DNA of 64,000 bases, from contig NZ_NPFA01000001.1 of assembly GCF_002265875.1 (NCBI RefSeq), positions 62,001-126,000 on the forward strand. The letters are read 5' to 3'. Source of the stretch: Marinococcus halophilus. GTDB lineage: Bacteria > Bacillota > Bacilli > Bacillales > Marinococcaceae. Below the pieces are notes generated by a model that ran no database searches, was not told where the DNA came from, and saw only the letters and a program-made list of their open reading frames with translations. Below are positions 35,269 to 43,258 of the stretch, one piece after another. Position numbers and translations under genes: made by a program. Position 1 is the first letter of the stretch; each line of letters starts with the position of its first letter.

Positions 35269-36135
35269 ATGGATCCTAGAGATATGCAGAACGGAAGCAC
35301 TCCAAGACAGCGCCAGGACAAACAGCCCGGTATTGAATCGAAAATGGACCCGCTCCCGGCCCATCCCACCGATTATCAGGGCACCGGAAAGCTGAAAGGA
35401 AAAGCTGCCCTGATCACCGGAGGCGACAGCGGCATCGGCCGCTCCGTAGCTCTTTTGTATGCCAAAGAAGGAGCTAATGTCGCTATTTCCTATTTGGACG
35501 AACATGAAGACGCCGAAGAAACAAAGCGCATGGTTGAAGCAGAGGGAGGCAAATGCCTGCTGCTTCCAGGAGATATCAAAGAGGAATCCCACTGTATCAA
35601 CCTCGTGAAACAGACGGCAGAAGAGTTTGGCGGATTAAACATTTTAGTTAACAACGCAGCTATCCAGCATGTTCATGAAAATGTTGAGGATATTCCGTCT
35701 GACGAATTTGAGGACGTATTCCGCACCAATTTCTTCTCTCAGTTTTATTTAACCAAAGCAGCGATGGATTATTTGACTGAAGGCGACTCAATCATTTCCA
35801 CTTCTTCAATTAACGCTTTCCGCGGCAATCCAATCCTTATGGATTATTCCGCTACAAAAGGAGCAATCACCGCATTTATGCGAAGCATTGCCCAGAGTCT
35901 CGCTTCGAAAGGAATCCGGGTAAACAGCGTAGCCCCAGGGCCTGTGTGGACACCTCTCATCCCTTCTTCATTTCAAGAAGACGGCGTGGAGGATTTCGGG
36001 CAGGACACATTGATGAACCGTCCCGGCCAGCCGTCGGAGCATGCATGGCCTTACGTGATGCTCGCTTCGGATGAAGCCTCCTATATGACCGGGCAGACAA
36101 TTCATATTAACGGCGGCGCCTATACCTCTTCTTAA
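35269..36135 (+). CDS. SDR-family oxidoreductase (YdaD/YhdF-like)
   Basis: A 288-residue classical SDR with an extra N-terminal segment of about 40 residues (MDPRDMQNGSTPRQ through GTGKLKGK) typical of the GSP39/YdaD stress group. It has the TGGDSGIGRSVA cofactor loop, NNAAIQH, and the YSATKGA active site. NADP-dependent; substrate unknown. ATG 35269 is preferred to ATG 35260 because the GAGAAAGGA site overlaps the latter. The next gene is convergent across a very long terminator palindrome. Confidence 0.9.
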   Translation: MDPRDMQNGSTPRQRQDKQPGIESKMDPLPAHPTDYQGTGKLKGKAALITGGDSGIGRSVALLYAKEGANVAISYLDEHEDAEETKRMVEAEGGKCLLLPGDIKEESHCINLVKQTAEEFGGLNILVNNAAIQHVHENVEDIPSDEFEDVFRTNFFSQFYLTKAAMDYLTEGDSIISTSSINAFRGNPILMDYSATKGAITAFMRSIAQSLASKGIRVNSVAPGPVWTPLIPSSFQEDGVEDFGQDTLMNRPGQPSEHAWPYVMLASDEASYMTGQTIHINGGAYTSS

Positions 36136-36144
36136 CAGACACGA

Positions 36145-36184
36145 AAAAGACTTCGAATCCCAGGCCTGGGATTCGAAGTCTTTT
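36145..36184. terminator. 40-bp perfect palindrome, bidirectional terminator
   Basis: The two 20-base halves (36145-36164 and 36165-36184) are exact complements centred on AGGCCT. It has A/T runs at both ends and lies between convergent SDR and sulfite-oxidase genes, overlapping the stop of the latter. Confidence 0.88.
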
Positions 36185-37247
36185 ATTTTAGCTTCACCTG
36201 AATCTCTTCTACTGCATTGTAGCCGTATCCCTTTTGATTCCAGAAGGCCTGCATCGGCTGCTGGCGGCCCTGGGCGTCACAGGCTCTCGCCATTACTGTG
36301 TATTCCCCCGCCTCAGCTTCCTGCCATTCGAATGCCCACTTCGTCCACGTGTAAGCCGTGCCACTTTGATGCTCAAGCCGTGCCTCCCCCCACGTCTGGC
36401 CGCCGTCCGTACTTACCTCTACCTGCTCAATCACAGCTTCTCCGGACCAGGCAATGCCTTCTATTACCTGCGTTCCTTCTTTTTTAATTTCCATGTCGGC
36501 CGGTGACTGGATAATGCTGTTTACATTCATCGTAGTTACCGGAAAGGCGTCCTTCCGGCTGTTTTTGTGCGGATAATAAACATAATCAATTGACTGAAAA
36601 GGTCCGTCGAACGCATCTTTGCTCACTGTAATCCGCTCCATCCATTTCATGGAAGCCATTGCATACCACCCCGGCACGATTAACCGCAGCGGCGCTCCGT
36701 GCTTAAAAGAAAGCGGGCGCCCGTTGTATTCATAGGCGATAATGGTGTCCGGGTCGGCTGCTTTTTCTACGGGAAGGCTCCGGGCATAGGCGTAAATATC
36801 CTTCTTATCAGGTCGTTCCCCTTTATCTCCCGCTACAGTAATGACTTCCACGGCTGCTTCTTTATTCCAACCGGCTGCTTCGAGAAAAACTTTCAGCGGG
36901 ACTCCCTTCCATTTTCCCTGGCTAACAGCACCTTTGCCCCACGGCTCGCCGAAGGCTTTAGGCTCAAATAAACTTCTTTTATTACCCGCACACTCAAGTA
37001 CTGTCTCTACTGTCCGCGAAGGCAGAGCATGTATATCTGCGAGAGAAAAAAATCCCGGACTCTCCACCAGGCCGTCGACTGTAATCCCCTCCGCTGGTGC
37101 CTCCGGATATGTGAAATGATTTCGCCGGTAAAACAAGGAAGGATGCACGTGCTCCATTCCTATAAACGGAATTGGCGTTTCCTGGTTTTCCGGCTCCTGG
37201 CTTAATGTTTTCAAATACAGTTCTTCCGGGGTTGCTTTTGAGCACAT
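36183..37247 (-). CDS. Sulfite oxidase-family molybdopterin enzyme
   Basis: A 354-residue protein with an oxidoreductase molybdopterin domain (molybdenum-ligating Cys86 in VLECAGNKR, then HGAPLRLIVPGWYAMASMKW) and a C-terminal Mo-co dimerisation domain (IEQVEVSTDGGQTWGEARL). No heme domain and no signal peptide are seen, so it is a cytosolic sulfite dehydrogenase-like enzyme of the plant/SorT type; electrons may go to oxygen or an unknown acceptor. Sulfite is the expected substrate, not proved. It sits 17 bases after the SMP-30 gene. The Moco genes at 49-57 kb would supply its cofactor. Confidence 0.88.
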   Translation of the reverse strand: MCSKATPEELYLKTLSQEPENQETPIPFIGMEHVHPSLFYRRNHFTYPEAPAEGITVDGLVESPGFFSLADIHALPSRTVETVLECAGNKRSLFEPKAFGEPWGKGAVSQGKWKGVPLKVFLEAAGWNKEAAVEVITVAGDKGERPDKKDIYAYARSLPVEKAADPDTIIAYEYNGRPLSFKHGAPLRLIVPGWYAMASMKWMERITVSKDAFDGPFQSIDYVYYPHKNSRKDAFPVTTMNVNSIIQSPADMEIKKEGTQVIEGIAWSGEAVIEQVEVSTDGGQTWGEARLEHQSGTAYTWTKWAFEWQEAEAGEYTVMARACDAQGRQQPMQAFWNQKGYGYNAVEEIQVKLK

Positions 37248-37264
37248 AATTTCTCCCTTCTGGG

Positions 37265-38134
37265 TTATCCGCCGAACGTATAAGTTGGCGTGCCCGGCAC
37301 GTCAGTACGGATGTGAAAAAGTCCGCCTGCATGTGGTTCTTTGCGAAGATCTTCCTCGGATAATTCTCCTCTTGCTGTCGTAATGTACAGATCTTTCAAA
37401 TCTTCCCCGCCAAACACGCAGGAGGTAGTCCTTTGGGCTGGAACGGTCACTGTTTCCAGGCGTTCACTCGTCTGCGGGTTCCAGCGCTCCACCTTTCCAA
37501 GCCGGTGCAACGCGATCCAGAGCATGCCTTCCTGATCCATGCACATACCATCGGGGGACCCTTCCTGGAACGTAATGGCTGTTCGCTTGCCGGTAATCTC
37601 TCCGGAGCCGGCATCTAAATCGTACGCCATGACTTTCTTCGTTGGTGTGTCGATGTAATACATCATGCTTCCATCTTCCGTCCAGGCCAGTCCATTTGAA
37701 ATTGTGACGTTGTCAAATATCGTATCGAGACTCATGTCCTTATTCAAACGGTACAAAGCCGCTTCTCCAGTGCCACGCTCTACGGCCATAGTTCCAGCCC
37801 AAAAACGGCCCAGAGGATCACATTTACCGTCATTAAAACGATTGCCCGGCTTGTCTTCTTCCGGGTCTATGAGGGCCTCTTTTTCACCGGACACGAGGTC
37901 GTAGGTATAGAAACCATCTCTTAACGCAAGCATCATACCTCCTTTTTCCCTCGGCACAGCAGCACAGACGTGCTGATCGAGCTTACGTTCGTAGTGCCGC
38001 CCCGACGAAGGATGATATTCCATTAATTTAAATCCGTCAATGTCCACCCAGTATAATACGCCGCGCCGGGCATCCCAGCTCGGGCCCTCCCCAAGCTCTG
38101 CCTTCTGGTCTATGACAAGCGATGCCTCTCTCAT
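37265..38134 (-). CDS. SMP-30/gluconolactonase-like protein
   Basis: A 289-residue six-bladed beta-propeller of the SMP-30/gluconolaconase/LRE family: ELGEGPSWDARRGVLYWVDIDG at the start, NDGKCDPLGRFWAGTM in the middle and SPDGMCMDQEGMLWIAL later give the metal-binding Glu, Asn and Asp. The enzymes hydrolyse sugar lactones. It leads the two-gene unit with the sulfite-oxidase-like gene, an unexpected pairing. Divergent from marR; the palindrome at 38220 may also affect this promoter. Confidence 0.88.
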   Translation of the reverse strand: MREASLVIDQKAELGEGPSWDARRGVLYWVDIDGFKLMEYHPSSGRHYERKLDQHVCAAVPREKGGMMLALRDGFYTYDLVSGEKEALIDPEEDKPGNRFNDGKCDPLGRFWAGTMAVERGTGEAALYRLNKDMSLDTIFDNVTISNGLAWTEDGSMMYYIDTPTKKVMAYDLDAGSGEITGKRTAITFQEGSPDGMCMDQEGMLWIALHRLGKVERWNPQTSERLETVTVPAQRTTSCVFGGEDLKDLYITTARGELSEEDLRKEPHAGGLFHIRTDVPGTPTYTFGG

Positions 38135-38219
38135 CCTGTCTCCTCCTTTTTAGTGGTCTAATGCTCTTCTTCCCTCTCCTCCCTATGTTTAATGCGACGA
38201 AAACAATTTTCTTTACTTT

Positions 38220-38245
38220 TCATCAGTTTAATTTTAAACTGATGA
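38220..38245. promoter_or_regulatory. Near-perfect 26-bp palindrome over the marR promoter
   Basis: Half-site TCATCAGTTTAAT is followed by its exact complement ATTAAACTGATGA in register, a 26-base perfect dyad. TTTACT and TAAACT 17 bases apart form a possible promoter that it overlaps. A MarR dimer site and hence autoregulation is the obvious reading; this is inference. Confidence 0.7.
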
Positions 38246-38268
38246 TAGTTATAAAGGAGCGAATGCCC

Positions 38269-38700
38269 ATGAATCAAACCAGGTTAGGCCTTTTGCTCTG
38301 GTTCCGGCTTGCCCGGGTGTATGAACAAAACCTCAGCCGTTCAGCCGCCCATTTAAAGCAGGCGAACCTCAGCCCTTCGCAGTTCGATATTCTTGCCCAG
38401 GTGCGCGCTCACCAGCCAATTACCCAAAAGGAGCTGGCGGGTAAATTGTTTGTCACAAAAGGCAGCGTCACCTACCTCTTGAAAAAGCTCGAAGACGAAA
38501 ATCTTGTCACGCGCAGGCAGACATGGAAAGAAAAGCATATTTCTCTTACCCCAAAAGGGAGCAGAACTCTTGAAGAAGTCGCTCCCGGCCAGGAACATTT
38601 TCAGGCCGCACAGTTTGACAGTCTGACAGCTGCAGAAAAGAGAGAGCTGCTCCGGCTGCTCCGCAAACTGCAGAAAACAACCGAACAGGAGGAAACATAA
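38269..38700 (+). CDS. MarR-family transcriptional regulator (MhqR-like)
   Basis: A 143-residue winged-helix regulator. The DNA-recognition region is ITQKELAGKLFVTKGSVTYLLKKLEDENLVTRR with the wing ITKEKHISLTPKG-like stretch after it. B. subtilis MhqR regulates ring-cleaving dioxygenase operons responding to quinones, and here the next gene is such a dioxygenase, overlapping by one base (TAATG). ATG 38269 has AAAGGAG nine bases upstream; ATG 38263 is an alternative. The perfect palindrome just upstream is the likely operator. Confidence 0.88.
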   Translation: MNQTRLGLLLWFRLARVYEQNLSRSAAHLKQANLSPSQFDILAQVRAHQPITQKELAGKLFVTKGSVTYLLKKLEDENLVTRRQTWKEKHISLTPKGSRTLEEVAPGQEHFQAAQFDSLTAAEKRELLRLLRKLQKTTEQEET

Positions 38701-39665
38701 TGCAATTGAAAGGAATTCATCACGTTTCTTCATTAACAGCAAATGCACCGCGCAATGTTGATTTTTATACTAATGTACTTGGGATGCGTCTTGTCAAAAA
38801 GACAGTTAATCAGGATGATACTTCTGTCTACCATTTATTTTACGGGGACGAACGGGGCAATCCCGGCACCGAAGTCACGTTTTTCGAAATCCCCATGGCC
38901 GCTTCCAACAAGCGCGGCACCAACAGCATTACAAACGTTTCTCTTCGGGTGCACGGCGACAGCGCACTCGAATACTGGAAACAACGGTTTGAAGAGCACG
39001 CTGTACAGCATACCGATATCCAGCAACAAGCGGGGCGGCTCGTCCTTCCATTTGAAGATCCCGAGGGCCACCGGATGCAATTTGTGTCTGATGAACACAA
39101 TAAAGGCGTGAGTCCCGGCGTCCCGTGGGAAAATTCAAAAGCATCGCCAGCAAATGGCGCCACTGGGCTCGGGCCAGTCCGTTTAACTGTTAAATCAGCT
39201 GAACCGACAGCTGCTGTACTGCAGAATATAATGGGTTTTTCCGAAATTGATTCCTACCCTCATCCAGACGATGCCACTCTCCCGGATATTCGTGTATTTG
39301 AAACAGGAAAAGGCGGAACCGGCGCCGAAATTCATATAGAGACGCGCAGTGATTTGCCGGCTGAACGCCAGGGGCGGGGAGCCGTGCACCATGTAGCTTT
39401 CCGGGTGGAAGATGCTGAAGAGCTGCAGCTGTGGATTGAACGCATTAAAAACGCACGGCTTCCAAATTCCGGCTTTGTGGAACGCTACTATTTTCAATCG
39501 CTGTACTTCCGCGAACCAAATGGGATTCTTTTCGAACTGGCCACTGATGGTCCAGGATTTGAAGGAGATGAACCGTTTGAACACTTAGGGGAGTCCCTTG
39601 CCCTGCCCCCTTTTCTCGAATCTCAGCGTCCGGAAATTGAAGCACGCTTAAAACCAATTGATTAA
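38700..39665 (+). CDS. Ring-cleaving dioxygenase, VOC family (MhqA/MhqO-like)
   Basis: A 321-residue protein of two glyoxalase/VOC modules (N-terminal MQLKGIHHVSSLTANAPRNVDFYTNVLGM, C-terminal GRGAVHHVAFRVEDAEE), with metal ligands expected at His8 and the His in VHHVAF plus the Glu in FREPNGILFELA. B. subtilis MhqA, MhqE and MhqO are of this type and confer resistance to hydroquinone. Start overlaps marR stop by one base. An esterase normally encoded next in such operons is here only a 3' remnant. Confidence 0.9.
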   Translation: MQLKGIHHVSSLTANAPRNVDFYTNVLGMRLVKKTVNQDDTSVYHLFYGDERGNPGTEVTFFEIPMAASNKRGTNSITNVSLRVHGDSALEYWKQRFEEHAVQHTDIQQQAGRLVLPFEDPEGHRMQFVSDEHNKGVSPGVPWENSKASPANGATGLGPVRLTVKSAEPTAAVLQNIMGFSEIDSYPHPDDATLPDIRVFETGKGGTGAEIHIETRSDLPAERQGRGAVHHVAFRVEDAEELQLWIERIKNARLPNSGFVERYYFQSLYFREPNGILFELATDGPGFEGDEPFEHLGESLALPPFLESQRPEIEARLKPID

Positions 39666-39796
39666 GTAACGATGGGACGGAGAAGCCAGAAATTCTATAT
39701 CATCTTTTTGAAGAAGCAGGGGCTTCCGCAGAACTGTACCGGGCGCATGAAGGCCATCAGCTTACCTCAGAGGAAGCAGAAGCCGGGGCGGCATAG
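39666..39796 (+). pseudogene. Remnant of an MhqD-like carboxylesterase/hydrolase (C-terminus only)
   Basis: Directly after the dioxygenase stop, frame 39674-39796 reads GTEKPEILYHLFEEAGASAE then LYRAHEGHQLTSEEAEAGAA and a stop. The EEAGA...GHQLT..E pattern with its histidine is the C-terminal end of alpha/beta-hydrolase carboxylesterases such as MhqD, which accompany these dioxygenases. About the first 160 residues are absent, the junction lies at the dioxygenase stop, and there is no start codon or ribosome site in frame. This looks like an internal deletion that left the last 40 codons. Confidence 0.7.
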
Positions 39797-39834
39797 TATA
39801 CTGCACTATACAGGAATAAACAGAGCACCATAAA

Positions 39835-39868
39835 AAAGACTGCCTCCCTTTTTATTTAAGGAGGCAGT
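39835..39868 (-). terminator. Terminator after the small acetyltransferase
   Basis: ACTGCCTCC / GGAGGCAGT (9 bp) with a 12-base loop, then CTTTTTTAT on the minus strand. Confidence 0.8.
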
Positions 39869-39875
39869 ACTACTG

Positions 39876-40151
39876 TTACTGCGTTTCAAGCATCTGCTTG
39901 AAATCGTCATTTTCTTTGATTTTTTCTTCCGCATAAGGACAGCGGGGAACGATCGTTTTGTTTTCCGCTTTTGCTTTTTCCACCACATTGCGGACTAATT
40001 CTTTGCCAACGCCTTTTCCTTGCTCTTCCTCAATTACTTTGGTACTATCGATGACAATGCTTTGTTCGCCTTCTTCAAAAAATGAGATGTCGCCAATAAC
40101 CTTGCCATCCCGTTCAGCGGTAAATCTGTTATCGTAATGTTTTATTTCCAT
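39876..40151 (-). CDS. YjdJ-like small GNAT acetyltransferase
   Basis: A 91-residue minimal GNAT protein of the YidJ/YjdJ type: DNRFTAERDGKVIGDISF, then STKVIEEEQGKGVGKELVRNVVEKA with the acetyl-CoA loop QGKGVG, and CPYAEEKIKEN with the family cysteine near residue 78. These are about 90-100 residues long and of unknown substrate. ATG at 40151 with a GGAGTTT-type site. Lies convergent with the pseudogene. Confidence 0.82.
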   Translation of the reverse strand: MEIKHYDNRFTAERDGKVIGDISFFEEGEQSIVIDSTKVIEEEQGKGVGKELVRNVVEKAKAENKTIVPRCPYAEEKIKENDDFKQMLETQ

Positions 40152-40242
40152 GAAAGAAACTCCCTTCGTTTAAACGTTGTTACTAGATAATTCATTACCG
40201 TTTCCGGCAAATCATAAACATCAGAAACAACCAGAACAAACC

Positions 40243-40271
40243 TTTACACATACCGAAGCAGCTGTTATGAT
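40243..40271 (+). promoter_or_regulatory. Promoter of rpsN
   Basis: TTTACA (40243-40248) and TATGAT (40266-40271) are 17 bases apart, a good sigma-A promoter ahead of the S14 gene. No clear Zur box was found nearby. Confidence 0.65.
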
Positions 40272-40327
40272 GAAGTATGTGCTTAAAAATATGAATGCCA
40301 CGAATATTATGAAAAGGAGTGAGAACT

Positions 40328-40597
40328 TTGGCTAAACAATCTAAACTCGCAAAAGAGCGTAAGCGCGAAGAAACGGTAGCAAAATACGCTGAACTCCGCC
40401 GTGAGTTAAAAGAAAAAGGCGATTATGAGGCACTGCAGAAGCTTCCTCGTGACGCTTCTCCAACACGCCTTCACAATAGATGTTCGATTTCCGGTCGTCC
40501 ACACGGCTATATGCGTAAATTCGGCATGTCCCGTATCGCTTTCCGTGACTTGGCCCATAAAGGCCAGGTGCCAGGCGTGAAAAAAGCAAGCTGGTAA
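40328..40597 (+). CDS. rpsN: Ribosomal protein S14, zinc-independent (C-) form
   Basis: An 89-residue S14 starting [15 protein letters not shown] and ending [17 protein letters not shown]. It lacks the CxxC...CxxC zinc ribbon of the main-operon S14 and is longer, so it is the alternative form, which in B. subtilis (RpsNB) replaces the zinc-containing protein in zinc starvation under Zur. It stands alone, outside any ribosomal operon, as expected of that paralogue. The start is TTG 40328 with AAGGAGTGA eight bases upstream. Zur control is expected but no operator was convincing. Confidence 0.95.
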   Translation: MAKQSKLAKERKREETVAKYAELRRELKEKGDYEALQKLPRDASPTRLHNRCSISGRPHGYMRKFGMSRIAFRDLAHKGQVPGVKKASW

Positions 40598-40610
40598 GCC
40601 GTTCTTACTA

Positions 40611-40638
40611 AAAAAAGCAGCCACTCGGCTGCTTTTTT
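40611..40638. terminator. Bidirectional terminator, rpsN / FMN reductase
   Basis: A 12-bp stem AAAAAAGCAGCC / GGCTGCTTTTTT with a 4-base loop separates convergent genes. Confidence 0.9.
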
Positions 40639-40654
40639 TGTATGCTTTTATTTG

Positions 40655-41266
40655 TTACGTATTGCCTTTTGTCGGAATCGGATTTTCTTTTAAAATAGTG
40701 CCCACATGAAGCATATTGTACGCCAATTTGGGAATGTGCTTTTGGACAAACTCGCTTTTAATGCCTTCTGCCTCAATAAACGAAGGTCCCGGTCCGGCTT
40801 CACCGACCCAGTAGCAGTTGGGACGCGGCGGAAGCGTAAAGCCTAAATGAGAAAGGCCAAATACGATCGACTGAATGGCGTGTTTTGCTCCGTCTTCGTT
40901 GCCTGTGGCTACTACGCCGGCTACTTTATCATAATAAACGCCCTGTCCTTTTTCGTTTGTATGGCTGGCTGAGCCGTTCAACCGTTCTATTGCCTTGGTA
41001 ATCATGCTGCTTTTTTCACCCAGCCATACCGGTGTGCCGAGCAGCACCATCTCTGCTTCTTCAATCTTCGCCTGGATGGCCGGCCAGTCATCTCCTTCCC
41101 CGAGGTCGTCTGCGACTCCGTACGGGATATTGTAATCTGCCAGACGGATTTTCTCCACCTGTACTCCTTCTTCTTCCCAGATTTGCATAATTTCATCTGC
41201 CAATGCATCTGTATTCGACGTATGAGAAGAATCCTTTAACGATCCGTTTAAAAATACTGCTTTCAT
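40655..41266 (-). CDS. Flavodoxin-fold NADPH-dependent FMN reductase
   Basis: A 203-residue flavodoxin-like protein: FLNGSLKDSSHTSNTDALAD at the start is the FMN phosphate loop, LLGTPVWLGEKSSMITKAIERL the central element, and AGVVATGNEDGAKHAIQSI the third. These reduce FMN or quinones with NAD(P)H; the specific substrate is unknown. AGGTGAAACT leads into ATG 41266. Its partner on the other side of the intergenic region is a divergent SDR. Confidence 0.87.
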   Translation of the reverse strand: MKAVFLNGSLKDSSHTSNTDALADEIMQIWEEEGVQVEKIRLADYNIPYGVADDLGEGDDWPAIQAKIEEAEMVLLGTPVWLGEKSSMITKAIERLNGSASHTNEKGQGVYYDKVAGVVATGNEDGAKHAIQSIVFGLSHLGFTLPPRPNCYWVGEAGPGPSFIEAEGIKSEFVQKHIPKLAYNMLHVGTILKENPIPTKGNT

Positions 41267-41409
41267 AGTTTCACCTCTTTTTATAGTAGCTGCTTCTCTA
41301 TGTACCCCGAATTTTTCCGATATAATCTTCCCTTATGCTCCAATTCGTTTGTATTCTTTTTCTCCCGGGTAAATAGAAATCAATTACTTTAAATATGGAG
41401 GAATACATA

Positions 41410-42210
41410 ATGATGCCATTTGCTGAAAACGCACTGCAAAATGAACATGCCCTCGTGACCGGAAGCACCCGGGGGATCGGAAGAGAAACAGCTGTTAAGC
41501 TTGCCTGCATGGGTGCTGATGTAACAGTTACCGGCCGGAACAAAGACAAGCTTGAAGAAACTAAACAATTGATACTCGAAGCGAAACCGCAGGCTCGTGT
41601 ATTTATATGCCCGGCAGACATCACAGATGCTTCAGCGCGCAGTGAGCTTGTAACAGCAGCGGAAGGGGCGCATGGACCGTTGAGCCTTCTCGTGAATTCG
41701 GCAGGCGTGCTGAAACGAAAATTTGTGGAAGAGCTCGAAGAGGCGGACCTCCAGGAAATGATGGAGGTAAACTATACGTCTACCGTGCTTTTAACTCAGC
41801 TTGTGTATAAGCGCATGCAGGCGCAGAAAAAGGGTGCGATCGTAAATGTTTCTTCCCTTTCTGGCCTGCGTGGTACCCCGGGAAATAGCGCTTATTCCGC
41901 TTCCAAGTTTGCGCTCACCGGTTTTACCCAGTCTCTTGCACTCGAAGCCATTGAACACGGCATCCGGGTGAATGCCGTCTGTCCTGGCTATGTGCAGACA
42001 GAAATGGTAGAGCAGCTCATGCAGATGAAGGCAGAAGAAAACGGCAGAAGTCTCGAGGAACAAATGCAGGTATCCGCCGAAAGCCTTCCGTCCGGGCGGA
42101 TGACCCGGCCGGAGGAAGTGGCCAATACCATTGCTTATCTATTAACAGATGCTGCCTCCAATATTGTTGGAGAAGCTGTAAAAATTTCTGGCGGAAGTGT
42201 CGTCCACTAA
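41410..42210 (+). CDS. Classical SDR oxidoreductase (3-oxoacyl reductase / hydroxybutyrate dehydrogenase-like)
   Basis: A 266-residue SDR with TGSTRGIGRETAVKLA, NSAGVLKRKF, the active-site YSASKFALTGFTQ and a C-terminal GEAVKISGGSVVH end. FabG-like enzymes of this type act on 3-oxoacyl or 3-hydroxybutyrate substrates; the GxxRGIG loop favours NADP. ATG 41410 with GGAGGAAT eight bases upstream is used rather than an upstream in-frame ATG inside the ribosome site. Followed by a strong terminator. Confidence 0.88.
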   Translation: MMPFAENALQNEHALVTGSTRGIGRETAVKLACMGADVTVTGRNKDKLEETKQLILEAKPQARVFICPADITDASARSELVTAAEGAHGPLSLLVNSAGVLKRKFVEELEEADLQEMMEVNYTSTVLLTQLVYKRMQAQKKGAIVNVSSLSGLRGTPGNSAYSASKFALTGFTQSLALEAIEHGIRVNAVCPGYVQTEMVEQLMQMKAEENGRSLEEQMQVSAESLPSGRMTRPEEVANTIAYLLTDAASNIVGEAVKISGGSVVH

Positions 42211-42238
42211 ATGCTTTCATGTCATTCTTTGAATACAA

Positions 42239-42272
42239 AAAAGCCTGTCCTCATAAATTGGGACAGGCTTTT
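42239..42272. terminator. Bidirectional terminator, SDR / qox operon
   Basis: A 12-bp stem AAAAGCCTGTCC / GGACAGGCTTTT with a 10-base loop. It ends the qoxABCD transcript on one strand and the SDR on the other. Confidence 0.9.
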
Positions 42273-42277
42273 GCTAT

Positions 42278-42649
42278 TTAATGCTCTGAATGATCCATTT
42301 CCTCTGAACCGCCGCCGGATCCACCGCCGCTGTCCATATCCATGTCGCTCATGCCAAAGGACATGACCCAGATGGAACCTGCAATCACTACCGCCGCGAT
42401 GAAAAACCCAAACAGGATGTTTCCATACTGCGGTATAGGGTTTTTCTCAGCAATGTGCATGAACATGACAAGCTGAAGCACAGCCTGGATTACTGCAAGT
42501 ATCATAATGATTGCAATAATCCATGGAACTGGAAGTCCGGACATTACGGTCGTATAAGCAGCAACCAGGGTCAAAACAATTGAAGCAATAAAGCCAATTA
42601 CGTGTTTGACGGGGATGCCTGACTCACTGTGTTCTGTGTGTTCACTCAT
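42278..42649 (-). CDS. qoxD: Quinol oxidase subunit IV
   Basis: A 123-residue protein with three membrane helices, matching CyoD/QoxD (HVIGFIASIVLTLVAAY, LQLVMFMHIAE). It assists assembly of the aa3-type menaquinol oxidase. The C-terminal tail is glycine-rich then acidic (MDMDSGGGSGGGSEEMDHSEH). It begins directly after the qoxC stop codon (TAAATG). Terminates at the hairpin just downstream. Confidence 0.93.
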   Translation of the reverse strand: MSEHTEHSESGIPVKHVIGFIASIVLTLVAAYTTVMSGLPVPWIIAIIMILAVIQAVLQLVMFMHIAEKNPIPQYGNILFGFFIAAVVIAGSIWVMSFGMSDMDMDSGGGSGGGSEEMDHSEH

Positions 42650-43258
42650 TTAAACCACCATCCCTATCAGATAGACAGCTGTAAAGATGAAAATCCATAC
42701 AACGTCCAAAAAGTGCCAGTACAGACCGATAACAAACGTTTTTCTGGCTATGACGGGCGTCAAACCGAAGCGTATTAATTGAATAATAATCGCCGTACAC
42801 CAGAAGACACCGAGCGTTACGTGGAGGCCGTGTGTACCAGTAAGGGTAAAGAAGGCCGACCAGAAGGCACTCGACTGAATTGTGGCGCCTTCATGCACGT
42901 AATGCACAAACTCGTAAATTTCAAAACCCAAAAAGCCAAGGCCCAGTGCCAAAGTAATGATCAACCATATTACCAGGCCTTTCAACGATTCTTTTCTCAT
43001 CATGTGCACGGCAATGCCGCACGTAAAACTACTGACTAACAGCAGAAAGGTCATTGTAAGCGCCATTGGCATTTCAAACAGTTCGTGAGCCGGAGTGGCT
43101 TCGCCGTAGCGGCCGAATAGAACAGCGTAGGTGGCAAACAATGTAGAGAAAAGCACCACCTCGGCTGCCAGGAAGATCCAGAAACCGAGAATAGTTAAGG
43201 GGCCGTCTTCTCTACGGTACTCTAATGGTCCTGTTTTCAATTCTGCGTGTTCACTCAT
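42650..43258 (-). CDS. qoxC: Quinol oxidase subunit III
   Basis: A 202-residue COX3-type subunit with five membrane helices (EYRREDGPLTILGFWIFLAAEVVLFSTLFATY at the start, LYWHFLDVVWIFIFTAVYLIG at the end). Five helices rather than seven is normal for quinol oxidases. It overlaps the end of qoxB by four bases (ATGA). Confidence 0.95.
   Translation of the reverse strand: MSEHAELKTGPLEYRREDGPLTILGFWIFLAAEVVLFSTLFATYAVLFGRYGEATPAHELFEMPMALTMTFLLLVSSFTCGIAVHMMRKESLKGLVIWLIITLALGLGFLGFEIYEFVHYVHEGATIQSSAFWSAFFTLTGTHGLHVTLGVFWCTAIIIQLIRFGLTPVIARKTFVIGLYWHFLDVVWIFIFTAVYLIGMVV

Noticed and set aside
40170-40200. A Zur box before rpsN (ATAATTCATTACCG)
   Set aside because: It keeps only part of the TCGTAAT-N-ATTACGA dyad and is more than 40 bases upstream of the promoter.
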